Below, in pieces: positions 1 through 8,688 of a stretch of DNA of 9,287 nt; position 1 is the first letter of the stretch, and each line of letters opens with the position of its first letter. The notes under the pieces are model-generated. The model was not told the DNA's origin. It ran no database searches and saw nothing but the letters and a program-made list of their open reading frames with translations. The stretch is taken from positions 1 to 9,287 of the forward strand of contig QNAU01000040.1 of the NCBI GenBank assembly GCA_003641545.1, written 5' to 3'. The stretch comes from Thermotoga sp. Its GTDB lineage: Bacteria; Thermotogota; Thermotogae; B21-G9. The position numbers were made by a program, and so were the translations under genes.

Positions 1-198
1 CTCCTCCATCATCATTCCATACGTCAACGCCCAGTTCTCAGTGAATATCGTTCCCGCTGGATTCCCAAGAGCCGAATAAACTCCAGCATCCACGAAGATT
101 CCGGAACGACCTTCGAGCATCTCACCAAGATTATGTGGGAAGACCAAAATTGCGAAACCCAAAATGAGAAACGACAGCACCTTCTCCTTTGCCCTCAC
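1..198 (-). CDS. N-terminus of an exported protein, possibly an outer-membrane beta-barrel (partial)
   Basis: This is an open frame of 66 codons that runs off the left window edge, starting at a GTG (198-196). A purine-rich AGGGGGG stretch lies just upstream, and the gene begins 15 bases after the tgt stop, so it is probably the next gene of the same operon. Residues 1-6 are basic (MRAKEK). Residues 7-20 are strongly hydrophobic, as in a signal peptide or membrane anchor, but no clear AxA cleavage site or lipobox cysteine is visible. The mature-looking part contains GVYSALGNPAG around residues 39-49. A glycine-rich start followed by NPAG is typical of the N-termini of FadL/PorV/UPF0164-like outer-membrane proteins. 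That family assignment is inference from a short motif. The export signal is better supported than the barrel fold. Confidence 0.6.
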   Translation of the reverse strand, partial: MRAKEKVLSFLILGFAILVFPHNLGEMLEGRSGIFVDAGVYSALGNPAGTIFTENWALTYGMMMEE

Positions 199-213
199 CT
201 TTAACCCCCCTGT

Positions 214-1905
<1,692 letters not shown>

Positions 1906-1927
<22 letters not shown>

Positions 1928-2676
1928 TCTTTCACCTCCTCGAGAATCTCGATTCCTCTACTCGTTCCGATCCTTTCTGCACCAGCTTTTACACACTTGA
2001 GAAGGAATTCGAGATCCCTTATACCACCTGCAGCTTTGATCCCAACCTTTCCTTCAACTGCGAATCTCATTATCTCTATGTCTCTCGTATTCGCACCATA
2101 TTCTCCAAACCCCGTCGAAGTTTTGACAAAATTGGCTCCTGCCTCCTTCGATATCACCGATCCCGCTATCTTCTCTTCATCCGTCAGATAACAGGTCTCG
2201 ATTATGACTTTGACTATCAAATCCCCAGAATTTTCCACAACTGATTTGACCTCCTCAAAGATGAGGTCATACATGCCAGATTTGAGAAATCCAACGTTGA
2301 TCACCATATCTATCTCATCCGCTCCATGATCAACCGCGTATCTCGTTTCCTCCACCTTTATCCTCGTCGGAATGTTACCGTGAGGGAAACCAACGACGGT
2401 GGTGATTTTCATATCCTTGCCGGACCTTTCGATGATCTTCTTCGTCTCCTCAAGATATGAAAGTGGGACGCACAGCGAGTGAAAAGGGTAGTTCAGTGAC
2501 TTCTCCACGAAGACCCTCAGATCATTAATTGTGGCATACGGCTTCAGAAGAGTTTGATCTATCAATTTTCCAATCTTCTCGAGGTTCACTTCAGATGAAT
2601 CCGGAATCACTTCCACATATTTGAACTCTCTCCTGAACCTTCCCACAACTTCTCTTATTTTCTCGTTCAAATTCAC
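1906..2676 (-). CDS. deoC: Deoxyribose-phosphate aldolase
   Basis: DeoC cleaves 2-deoxyribose 5-phosphate into glyceraldehyde 3-phosphate and acetaldehyde in deoxynucleoside catabolism. It is a cytoplasmic class I aldolase with a TIM-barrel fold. Counting from the GTG start (256 aa), the Schiff-base lysine is Lys185 in VKTSTGFG, the proton-relay lysine is Lys214 in GIKAAGGIRD, and the catalytic Asp123 sits in DEIDMVINVG. TVVGFPHG and KVIIETCYL are also typical. The frame extends upstream to an ATG at 2712, which would give 268 aa and overlap the HD gene by 17 bases. That ATG has no convincing ribosome binding site, whereas GTG 2676 has GGAGGTG eight bases upstream. The N-terminus still carries about 35 residues before the barrel, as in the longer T. 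maritima-type enzymes. No other deo gene is in the window. Confidence 0.93.
1933..1940 (-). promoter_or_regulatory. Strong ribosome binding site for the TTG-started cyclodeaminase gene
   Basis: AGGAGGTG on the minus strand lies five bases before TTG 1927-1925, inside the last codons of deoC. It supports TTG as the true start: there is no ATG nearby, and the SPTPGGG motif begins only 17 residues later, as usual for this family. Confidence 0.8.
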
Positions 2677-2684
2677 TATGGTTT

Positions 2685-2691
2685 CACCTCC
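2685..2691 (-). promoter_or_regulatory. Ribosome binding site that decides the deoC start
   Basis: GGAGGTG on the minus strand lies eight bases before GTG 2676-2674 and in the short gap after the stop of the HD-domain gene (2696). It argues for the GTG and against the in-frame ATG at 2712. Confidence 0.75.
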
Positions 2692-2695
2692 CAGA

Positions 2696-3256
2696 TCATA
2701 ACCCAAGATCATTGCTCACACTTTTCATCGCATTCAGTGAAAGTTCCACGAACTCTTCCAAAGTCAACCCCAACTCGGTTATGCTCTTTATTTGCTCCCT
2801 GTTCGCTCCTCTGGCGAAACTTTTCTCCTTGAATCTGTTGAGGACAAAATTCGTATCTATGGATGCCAATTTCTTGTCCGGATGTATCAGAGCAGATGCG
2901 ACGATCAATCCAGTTATTGGATCCGCAGCGTATATGGCGCGTTCTATCTTTGTTTCAATCTTTTTCTTTCCAGAATGAGCGAGGATGGCATCCAGAATCT
3001 CCTTTGGAAGGTTATAATCCTTTAAAATATCCATCGCAACTATGCTGTGCTTTTCTGGTTTGTCATACGTCAGGTCGTAATCTATATCGTGAAGTAATCC
3101 AGCGAGACCCCAGATTCTTTCATCCTCATTCAACCTTCTCGCCAACTCCCTCATGACTGCCTCAACCGCGATCATATGTTTCACGAGGTTCTTGTTTTTC
3201 ACATGTTTTTTAACCAATGCGAGGGCTTCTTCCCTATCCATGAGATCCACCTTCAT
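2696..3256 (-). CDS. HD-domain metal-dependent hydrolase
   Basis: The product, 186 aa, is a soluble, single-domain HD-superfamily protein, probably a phosphohydrolase. The metal-binding pattern is intact: His27, His56-Asp57 in GLLHDIDYD, and Asp112 in YAADPITG, with additional conserved-looking His70 and His94. It belongs to the small HDIG/HDOD-free group annotated only as 'HD domain-containing protein', and I cannot name the substrate. Lying between genes for DeoC and, further upstream, Maf, a nucleotide or nucleoside phosphate is a reasonable guess but only a guess. The ATG at 3256 overlaps the TPR gene stop as ATGA. An in-frame ATG at 3241 (MDREEAL), preceded by AAGGTGG, matches how many family members begin and is a credible alternative start. 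Confidence 0.85.
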   Translation of the reverse strand: MKVDLMDREEALALVKKHVKNKNLVKHMIAVEAVMRELARRLNEDERIWGLAGLLHDIDYDLTYDKPEKHSIVAMDILKDYNLPKEILDAILAHSGKKKIETKIERAIYAADPITGLIVASALIHPDKKLASIDTNFVLNRFKEKSFARGANREQIKSITELGLTLEEFVELSLNAMKSVSNDLGL

Positions 3257-4539
3257 CCCTCCCTTTCCAAACTTATACGCTTACACGTTCTCTCACCGAA
3301 GAAGAGTCTCACCGGTTCGATATCCACGTGATCAACTCTGAAATCCGGATTCATCCCATCGCGCAATATTTTTCTGAATTCTTCCTCCATTTTGGTGGTT
3401 ACCCCTTCCTCCACTACAAGCATCTTCTCGTTCAGTAGTTTTTTAGCCAATCCATTCGCTCTGCTCCTCATTCTCGTCGATCCAACTATTATTCTCGTTG
3501 GAACCGTTTCTGAAAGCTTCATCCATACTCTCTCTGCTTCATCGTGATCACCGGTCGAAAAGTGTATGGTTCCGAGAAGAGCCAAGGCGGAAGGATCGTT
3601 TTCCTTCATCAACGGCTCGAGAGTTTTCATCGCTTCATTCATCGCACCCATCATGTACTTTTTCTTGGCTATCTCGACCCTCAGGAATCTGCAGTGAGGG
3701 AATTTATCCAACGGTAAATTTTGATTCCCAAGAATTGTGGAAGAATGTACGAAACTACAACAATGTTGTTTTTTGTTGATCAGGATCTTGGCTAATTGTG
3801 TTGCACGTTCTTTGTCATCGAGTCTGTCGTATATCATCATGGAGTATATATCCAGCAAACCTTTGTATTTTCCCGATCTGACGAGTTTGGAATAATCGTT
3901 CTTAGCTTCCTCGTATTTCCCCAACGCCATGGATCTCGCCATCCTCAAAACTCCAGCCATGGGAGTATCACGATTTGCGAAAACTTCCAAGATCTTCTCC
4001 ATCTTATCCCAGGATATGGAAAAATATGTCATAACTTCCAAGATGGAAAGATAAGTGTAAACGTCCGCGCCCACAGTCTTCGAAAACTGCGATATGAAGG
4101 ATACGGCTCCTTTGGAATAATTCATGAACATCAAAGACTCAGCGTAATTGTAAGCAGCCTTTGAATTTCCTCCCACCGCCATGTCTTCGAACAACCGGGA
4201 TGCGGACTCGTAGTCCAACTGGAGCAATTTCAACAGTCCCTTGAGCATTGTTGAATGAAGAACATCCATCTCCCTCTGAAGGTATTTCTCGAGATCCCTG
4301 ATGACAACGTAATCTGGCGCATCGTAATCCTGCATATCTATATCCCTCAGAGTTTCAACTTTGGAAAAATCAACGTTTGAAACCTCTATCTTCCTCTGTT
4401 TCAATTCTTTTGGAAGTTCAATCCTTCTTTCCTCCCTCTTTATCACCTTTCCACTTTTGGCGAGATCTTTGGCAATCGCTTGTTTCAATTTCAGAAGGTT
4501 CATCAACTTTTCGTCCTTGTTCTCCAACGCACTCACCAC
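3253..4539 (-). CDS. TPR-like helical repeat protein of unknown function
   Basis: The product, 428 aa, has no signal peptide or membrane segment and is probably cytoplasmic. Residues 5-60 are highly charged and basic. Residues 96 to about 345 are a run of helix pairs resembling tetratricopeptide repeats, clearest at 317-345 (ALALLGTIHFSTGDHDEAERVW) and recognisable at 195-220. A cluster of His259, Cys260, Cys261, His265, His282 and Cys283 interrupts the repeats. These include three of only four cysteines in the protein, so a metal site is possible. The C-terminal 80 residues are mixed and not repeat-like. I do not recognise a named family, and a scaffold role is inferred only from the repeats. 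The start is uncertain: GTG 4539 or GTG 4536 (giving a GTGA overlap with radC), while TTG 4527 and ATG 4503 are also in frame. Confidence 0.85.
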   Translation of the reverse strand: MVSALENKDEKLMNLLKLKQAIAKDLAKSGKVIKREERRIELPKELKQRKIEVSNVDFSKVETLRDIDMQDYDAPDYVVIRDLEKYLQREMDVLHSTMLKGLLKLLQLDYESASRLFEDMAVGGNSKAAYNYAESLMFMNYSKGAVSFISQFSKTVGADVYTYLSILEVMTYFSISWDKMEKILEVFANRDTPMAGVLRMARSMALGKYEEAKNDYSKLVRSGKYKGLLDIYSMMIYDRLDDKERATQLAKILINKKQHCCSFVHSSTILGNQNLPLDKFPHCRFLRVEIAKKKYMMGAMNEAMKTLEPLMKENDPSALALLGTIHFSTGDHDEAERVWMKLSETVPTRIIVGSTRMRSRANGLAKKLLNEKMLVVEEGVTTKMEEEFRKILRDGMNPDFRVDHVDIEPVRLFFGERTCKRISLEREG

Positions 4540-5210
4540 CTCAGATTTCTTCCATCCCTTTTGAAACTGTAGTGTCCATTTTTTGAAATGATAACATGAT
4601 CGAGAAAATCTATCTCCAAAGTTTTACAGGCTCTCTTCAATCTCTTGGATATTTCAACGTCCAATCTGCTCGGATACGCCTCTCCAGATGGGTGATTGTG
4701 AACCATCACGAATCCTTCCGCACCGTTCTTTATGACCATCCTCAAGATGTCCTTCGGATCTGCGAGAGTCGCATTGGGAGTCCCAACTGTTAAATCATCC
4801 ACCGATAAAACCACTAAATTGGATGCCAACGATATGATTCGCAGAACTTCCCTTTCCATGTAGATCATGTCCCTGCACAAAGACAGGACATCTTCTATAT
4901 TCCCGATCTTTCTGACATTTTTCCCCAACAGTTCATCGTAGTATCTCCTCGCTATCTCGAAAACAGCCTTCAACGTTATAGCCTTCACACGTCCCATGCC
5001 TTTCAATTCACTCAATTCGTTCAACGATGCCCTGGAAAGCTTCACCAGGGAATCATCAAAATTTCTCAGAACCTCTGATCCAAGTTCTAAAACATTCTTC
5101 CCTCTACCACCCGTTCTAAGGACGATCGCCAGCAATTCGGCGTTGCTCAGAGATTTTTCCCCATATTTCAACAGCCTTTCTCTTGGAAGGGATGAAGGAA
5201 GCATTCTCAT
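4533..5210 (-). CDS. radC: RadC/UPF0758 family protein with a JAMM-type domain
   Basis: The product, 225 aa from this start, has the two-part RadC layout. An N-terminal helix-hairpin-helix region (PRERLLKYGEKSLSNAELLA near residue 10, and LKGMGRVKA near 69-77) is followed by a JAMM/MPN+ domain with the metal motif HNHPSG at 171-176 (His171, His173) and PSRLD at 180-184 (Ser181, Asp184). Despite its name, no firm role in DNA repair is established for the family. The JAMM glutamate expected five residues before the GT of the following strand appears to be Asp138, and the usual VHP is ADP. ATG 5210 overlaps the maf stop as ATGA and has GGGATGG upstream. The frame stays open to GTG 5243, with another ATG at 5219, so the protein could be up to 236 aa. 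Confidence 0.9.
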   Translation of the reverse strand: MRMLPSSLPRERLLKYGEKSLSNAELLAIVLRTGGRGKNVLELGSEVLRNFDDSLVKLSRASLNELSELKGMGRVKAITLKAVFEIARRYYDELLGKNVRKIGNIEDVLSLCRDMIYMEREVLRIISLASNLVVLSVDDLTVGTPNATLADPKDILRMVIKNGAEGFVMVHNHPSGEAYPSRLDVEISKRLKRACKTLEIDFLDHVIISKNGHYSFKRDGRNLRW

Positions 5211-5788
5211 TCTATCCATCCCTTTCTTCTCAGTTCCTCCCACACTCTTCCCACGGGAAAACCCATGACGTTGTAGAAATCACCGATTATCCTCCTGACG
5301 AAGAGAGAGGCTTTGCCTTGTATACCGTAGGCTCCCGCCTTATCGAGTGGTTCACCTGAGTCGACGTATTCCACTATGGTTTCATCATCTATCTCCCTGA
5401 AGAATACGTCCGTTCTCTCGACGAATTCCACCCTCTCATTCCGGTGAATGACACAGACACCCGTAAAAACGGAATGCCACTTCCCGGAGAGATACTTCAG
5501 CGTTCGAATGGCATCATCCCTGTTCCTCGGTTTTCCGATGATCCTGTTCTCGAGATAAACTATCGTATCGGCTGAGATTAGAACAATATCGCTCAGATCG
5601 AACCCGCAATCTTTCAGAACACTTTCACATTTTCTTTCAGCCATAATTTTCACGAACCTTTCAGGATCCTCATCTGCAATCCCGATTTTTCCTTCATCGA
5701 CCTTCGGTTTCACAACTTCGAAATTCACACCTATCAACTTCATGAGCTCGATTCTACGGGGTGATGTTGAGACGAGAATGTATTTCAT
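5207..5788 (-). CDS. maf: Maf-type nucleoside triphosphate pyrophosphatase
   Basis: The product, 193 aa, is a cytoplasmic house-cleaning enzyme that hydrolyses non-canonical or excess nucleoside triphosphates to monophosphates and pyrophosphate. Family members of the YhdE group act on dTTP and UTP. Signatures are STSPRRIEL (7-15, the Maf SxSPRR loop), SADTIV with Asp74 (72-77), IGKP with Lys86 (84-87), SGEPLDKAGAYGIQG (about 138-152) and GDFYNVMGFPV. All expected active-site residues are present and the length is normal. The combined SGEPxDKAGAYGIQG pattern fits the dTTP/UTP subfamily better than the m7GTP-specific YceF group. ATG 5788 overlaps the stop of the preceding membrane-protein gene as ATGA and has AGGAG six bases upstream. 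Confidence 0.96.
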   Translation of the reverse strand: MKYILVSTSPRRIELMKLIGVNFEVVKPKVDEGKIGIADEDPERFVKIMAERKCESVLKDCGFDLSDIVLISADTIVYLENRIIGKPRNRDDAIRTLKYLSGKWHSVFTGVCVIHRNERVEFVERTDVFFREIDDETIVEYVDSGEPLDKAGAYGIQGKASLFVRRIIGDFYNVMGFPVGRVWEELRRKGWIE

Positions 5789-6294
5789 GGTATTCTCCTC
5801 CCCATTTCGTACGCTATGAAGGCATTCACAGTACCGGATACCGTTCCAAGAATCGAGAAATATGGTAGTTGATACAGCACAAATCTATTCTTCAAGAGGA
5901 ACACGAGGATCGAAAGCTGGATCAGATTGTTCACGAAAGCCCCCAACACACTCAAACCAACGTATCCAACTCTACCCCTTGTCAACATTAGAACGAGATA
6001 AACAACGATCGTCGATATGCTCACGCCACTGATACCCAGGATGAATGGTAAAGAAAAAAATCTGCCACTGAGGATGGCACCGATCACACTCTTTCCAACC
6101 GCGATCAACAATCCCATTCCCAATCCCCCGTTCACGATCGCGTAAAGCACGAATGCGTTGGAAAAACCCCATTTTCCCCCGGGAACAGGTATAGGAAACG
6201 GGACGAAGTTTTCCAAAAAATTAACCGTAGCGGACAAGGATATCAAAACGATGATCAATTTTAAATTTTCATTGTCTTTGTATCCCTTCACCAT
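5785..6294 (-). CDS. Gx-transporter family membrane protein (formerly heptaprenyl diphosphate synthase component I)
   Basis: The product, 169 aa, is an integral inner-membrane protein with about five or six hydrophobic segments (roughly 11-27, 44-66, 68-78, 82-104, 111-134, 139-163). The PF07456-type signature is visible: VPGGKWGFSNAFVLYA (37-52, cf. PGvKLGLaNi in relatives), then GKSVIGAILSGRFFS (67-81) and ILGISGVSIS (85-94). The old name came from polyprenyl synthase neighbours in Firmicutes. The fold resembles ECF-type S components, and the substrate is unknown. ATG 6294 overlaps the NusG-II gene by 7 bases. The frame is open upstream to 6420, but that extension lies wholly inside the NusG-II coding region and reads as non-membrane, low-quality sequence, so I reject it. 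The genes either side suggest joint work with ApbE and the NusG-II protein. Confidence 0.87.
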   Translation of the reverse strand: MVKGYKDNENLKLIIVLISLSATVNFLENFVPFPIPVPGGKWGFSNAFVLYAIVNGGLGMGLLIAVGKSVIGAILSGRFFSLPFILGISGVSISTIVVYLVLMLTRGRVGYVGLSVLGAFVNNLIQLSILVFLLKNRFVLYQLPYFSILGTVSGTVNAFIAYEMGRRIP

Positions 6295-6695
6295 GTATAA
6301 ATGTCTACCCCTTCGTCGAATTTCACACGATTTTTTCCCACTTTGAAGTAAATTATCACCTTGTTTGGAACGCAGACAATACTGTCCCTTGGATCCGTTA
6401 TCCATCCCTTCCTCACACATATTTTCAGTTTACAACTCGATTTCACCACCCTCACCCTTCCCCCATATTTTTCATCGTACTCGATATCCATCAACCATCT
6501 TCCATCGTTCTCTATCCTGTACACCCCTGGTTTTGTAAAAATATAAGCAGGTTTACCGTTTATCTCAACAACGACACCTTTCTTGAGATTCCTTCCCCCA
6601 TCAAGAACGAAAGAGAAACTGAGGATCAAAACGAGGATTATCACCAAGAGATCGTATTTTTCGAACAGTTTCAAATTATCAATGCGGTTTTTCAA
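6288..6695 (-). CDS. Membrane-anchored NusG domain II protein
   Basis: The product, 135 aa, has one transmembrane segment at residues 16-31 preceded by FEKYDLLVI, the usual start of this small family (PF07009). An extracytoplasmic beta domain follows: VVVEINGKPAYIF (41-53), then the conserved cysteine pattern Cys88, Cys93 and Cys108 in SSCKLKICV and SIVCVPNKV. It is not the transcription factor NusG, only a related beta fold. The family is commonly found beside Gx-transporter genes, as here, and function is not established. The start is a TTG at 6695 with AAGGA ten bases upstream, overlapping apbE by 17 bases. No ATG is available before the membrane segment. A second TTG at 6674 is possible but has a poorer ribosome binding site. 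Confidence 0.85.
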   Translation of the reverse strand: MKNRIDNLKLFEKYDLLVIILVLILSFSFVLDGGRNLKKGVVVEINGKPAYIFTKPGVYRIENDGRWLMDIEYDEKYGGRVRVVKSSCKLKICVRKGWITDPRDSIVCVPNKVIIYFKVGKNRVKFDEGVDIYTW

Positions 6696-7716
6696 AGTAT
6701 CCGAATCCTTTCGTTCTGTGGATCTTTGAATCTTCCGTAACTATGAAAGCCTGCCCTCCAAACCTTGGAATGTACATAAGGGAATAATCCAAACCCAAAT
6801 TGAATATCGCGGTCGCTAATGCGTCCGCATCTGCACAGGATTGGGCTATCACGGTTGCACTGATTATTCCATGCGATGGATATCCAGTCTTGGGATTGAA
6901 TATGTGATGGTATCTTTTCCCATCCTTGATGAAATATCTTTCATAATCACCCGAAGTTGCAATTGCTCCATCTTTCATATACACCACATCGATGGTTTCA
7001 TCGGAATTTTCCTTGTATCTTGGATTCCTTATTCCTATCACCCAATCAGACCCACCGAATTTTGGTCCTATTATCCCGATATCTCCTCCCGCATCTATGA
7101 ATCCCGTCGCCTTTTGATCGTATCGTTTGGCTATCTGAATGGCTCTGTCCACCGCGTATCCCTTGGCTATACCGCCGAGATCCAATAGAGCACCGTTTTT
7201 CAGTCTGACTTTGTTTCCAGATATTTCAACATTTTCATAACCGACATGCTTCAAAGCGTCTCTTATTTCCTCATCCGACGGAATCCTGTAGTTTCCATCG
7301 TTGAATCCCCACAACTTCACAAGCACACCCACCGTTGGATCGAAAGCCCCCCCCGTTATCTCGGCGAAATACAAAGCTTTTTTTAAAACGAATAGCACCT
7401 CGTTATCGACTTCGACCCATTCCCCATTCGAGTTATTTATTCTGTAAATAACACTTCTCTCATCGTATGGATCGAATTTCCTGTCTATCCTCCGCATATC
7501 CTGTAAGATCGCTTCGATTATCCTACCAGCCAGCTTGGACGAGACCACTATCTTGACTCTCGTGCCGAATACAACGCTCTCCTTGATGGAATAACCCGGT
7601 ACTCTTTTCAAAGAAAAGAAAAAAACCATCAATATCAGGATGGCTATGAAAGTGTAAGTCAATATCCAGCTCCATCTTCTCTCCCTTACAAATGTTTCAA
7701 AATCTTTCTTTCGCAT
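6679..7716 (-). CDS. apbE: FAD:protein FMN transferase
   Basis: The product, 345 aa, attaches FMN from FAD covalently to Thr/Ser of target proteins such as RnfG/RnfD, NqrB/NqrC or FMN-binding-domain proteins on the outer face of the membrane. A single membrane anchor spans about residues 17-36. There is no lipobox cysteine, so unlike many ApbE proteins it is not a lipoprotein. Signatures are GAFDPTVG (123-130), DLGGIAKGYAVD (179-190), DAGGDIG (208-214), SGDYERYF (255-262), HIFNPKTGYP (271-280) and the magnesium-site DALAT with Asp298 and Thr302. ATG 7716 has GGAAG upstream and overlaps the radical SAM gene by 31 bases. No flavinylation target is visible in the window. I recall that T. maritima TM1553 is an ApbE of known structure in the same position. 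Confidence 0.96.
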   Translation of the reverse strand: MRKKDFETFVRERRWSWILTYTFIAILILMVFFFSLKRVPGYSIKESVVFGTRVKIVVSSKLAGRIIEAILQDMRRIDRKFDPYDERSVIYRINNSNGEWVEVDNEVLFVLKKALYFAEITGGAFDPTVGVLVKLWGFNDGNYRIPSDEEIRDALKHVGYENVEISGNKVRLKNGALLDLGGIAKGYAVDRAIQIAKRYDQKATGFIDAGGDIGIIGPKFGGSDWVIGIRNPRYKENSDETIDVVYMKDGAIATSGDYERYFIKDGKRYHHIFNPKTGYPSHGIISATVIAQSCADADALATAIFNLGLDYSLMYIPRFGGQAFIVTEDSKIHRTKGFGYFEKPH

Positions 7717-8675
7717 CTTTTACATCTTCCCTCCTCGTCTATTCCAACGAGTTCGACATCGTATCCCACCCTTCTTATGAGAAGTTCTCCACAATCAGGG
7801 CAATAGGTATTCTCGTATTTCTCATCCCAAAGGTTGCCTATGTAGACGAAATTCAGATGTTCACGTGCTCTTTCATATATGGAAATGAGTTTCTCCTTTG
7901 GAGTTGGGGGTTCGGTATATTTGTAGTTCGGAAAGTATCTGCTTATGTGGAGTGGAATATCCGGATCTATTGAGGCGATCCATTTGAATTCCTCTTCCAA
8001 CTCATTCACGTTATCATTACCGTTCGGAACGATGAGGGTGGTTATTTCAAGATGGACACCAGCTTCATAAACCATCTCGATTGACCTCTTCACCGCTTCC
8101 AGCTCTCCAAGACATTCCTTTCTGTAGAACTCCTCGTTGAATCCTTTCAAATCGATGTTGACCGCGTGAATCGTTTGGAGAAGAAGTTTCAGAGGTTCTG
8201 GTTCTATGAACCCATTGGTGATGAGAACATTTCTTATCCCTTCCTTGGCAGCCAATCTCGAGGTATCCAAGACGAATTCGAACCACACTATGGGTTCGTT
8301 GTAAGTGTAGGCTATGAATTTTGACCCATGCTCCATGGCTATCCTGACTATCCTCTCAGGATCCACCCTTCTGACCGCGGGCCTTTGCTGTGATATTTCC
8401 CAGTTCTGACAGAATTTACATTTCATGTTGCATCCCCACGTGCTTATGGACAGAATTTCCGTCCCCGGGTAAAAATGAAAAAGTGGTTTTTTTTCTATCG
8501 GATCCATGGCGATGGAGGTGAGTTCCCCGTAATTCAGGGTGTAAAGAACACCACCTCTATTCATTCGAACACCGCAGATACCCTTTTTACCATCTTCGAG
8601 GACACACCTGTGGGGACATAACGTGCATCTTATCGTATTATCGTTCAATTCCTCGTAAAACAGAGCTTCTCTCAC
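7686..8675 (-). CDS. amrS: AmmeMemoRadiSam-system radical SAM enzyme
   Basis: The product is 329 aa from GTG 8675. The radical SAM cluster is GCNMKCKFCQNW with Cys82, Cys86 and Cys89. It is preceded by the family-typical N-terminal cysteine set CTLCPHRC...GICGVR (Cys17, Cys20, Cys24, Cys34). A C-terminal zinc-ribbon-like segment has Cys292, Cys295, Cys318 and Cys321 (CPDC, CKRC). Older annotation calls such proteins pyruvate-formate-lyase activating enzymes, but the N-terminal motif and the adjacent AMMECR1 gene point to the AmmeMemoRadiSam group, whose reaction is unknown. The frame is open to ATG 8738, which would overlap AMMECR1 by 50 bases. GAGGTGATC just before tandem GTGs (8678, 8675) and the usual EALFYE start of relatives favour the shorter form. 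Confidence 0.9.
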   Translation of the reverse strand: MREALFYEELNDNTIRCTLCPHRCVLEDGKKGICGVRMNRGGVLYTLNYGELTSIAMDPIEKKPLFHFYPGTEILSISTWGCNMKCKFCQNWEISQQRPAVRRVDPERIVRIAMEHGSKFIAYTYNEPIVWFEFVLDTSRLAAKEGIRNVLITNGFIEPEPLKLLLQTIHAVNIDLKGFNEEFYRKECLGELEAVKRSIEMVYEAGVHLEITTLIVPNGNDNVNELEEEFKWIASIDPDIPLHISRYFPNYKYTEPPTPKEKLISIYERAREHLNFVYIGNLWDEKYENTYCPDCGELLIRRVGYDVELVGIDEEGRCKRCERKILKHL

Positions 8676-8678
8676 CAC

Positions 8679-8687
8679 GATCACCTC
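8679..8687 (-). promoter_or_regulatory. Ribosome binding site that decides the radical SAM gene start
   Basis: GAGGTGATC on the minus strand is a nine-base complement to the usual 16S rRNA 3' end. It sits in the gap after the AMMECR1 stop (8689) and is followed by tandem GTG codons at 8678 and 8675. The second leaves the more normal spacing. Confidence 0.7.
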
Positions 8688-8688
8688 A

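Noticed and set aside
2247..2269. Inverted repeat TGACCTC / GAGGTCA with a 9-base loop, resembling an operator or hairpin
   Set aside because: It lies in the middle of the deoC coding region, is only seven bases per arm, has no T-tract, and fits conserved DeoC codons. It is most likely chance.
3720..3780. Possible frameshift or low-complexity insertion in the TPR gene around the HCC cluster
   Set aside because: The frame is continuous on both sides and helix-like repeats resume immediately. The Cys/His run looks like genuine coding sequence.
6295..6420. A 42-codon N-terminal extension of the Gx-transporter gene
   Set aside because: It lies entirely inside the NusG-II gene in another frame, reads as Cys/Arg/Gly-rich non-family sequence, and the family signature begins after ATG 6294.
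8065..8286. Second minus-strand open frame inside the radical SAM gene
   Set aside because: It is out of frame within a gene whose radical SAM motifs and length are clear, and its translation shows no recognisable motif.
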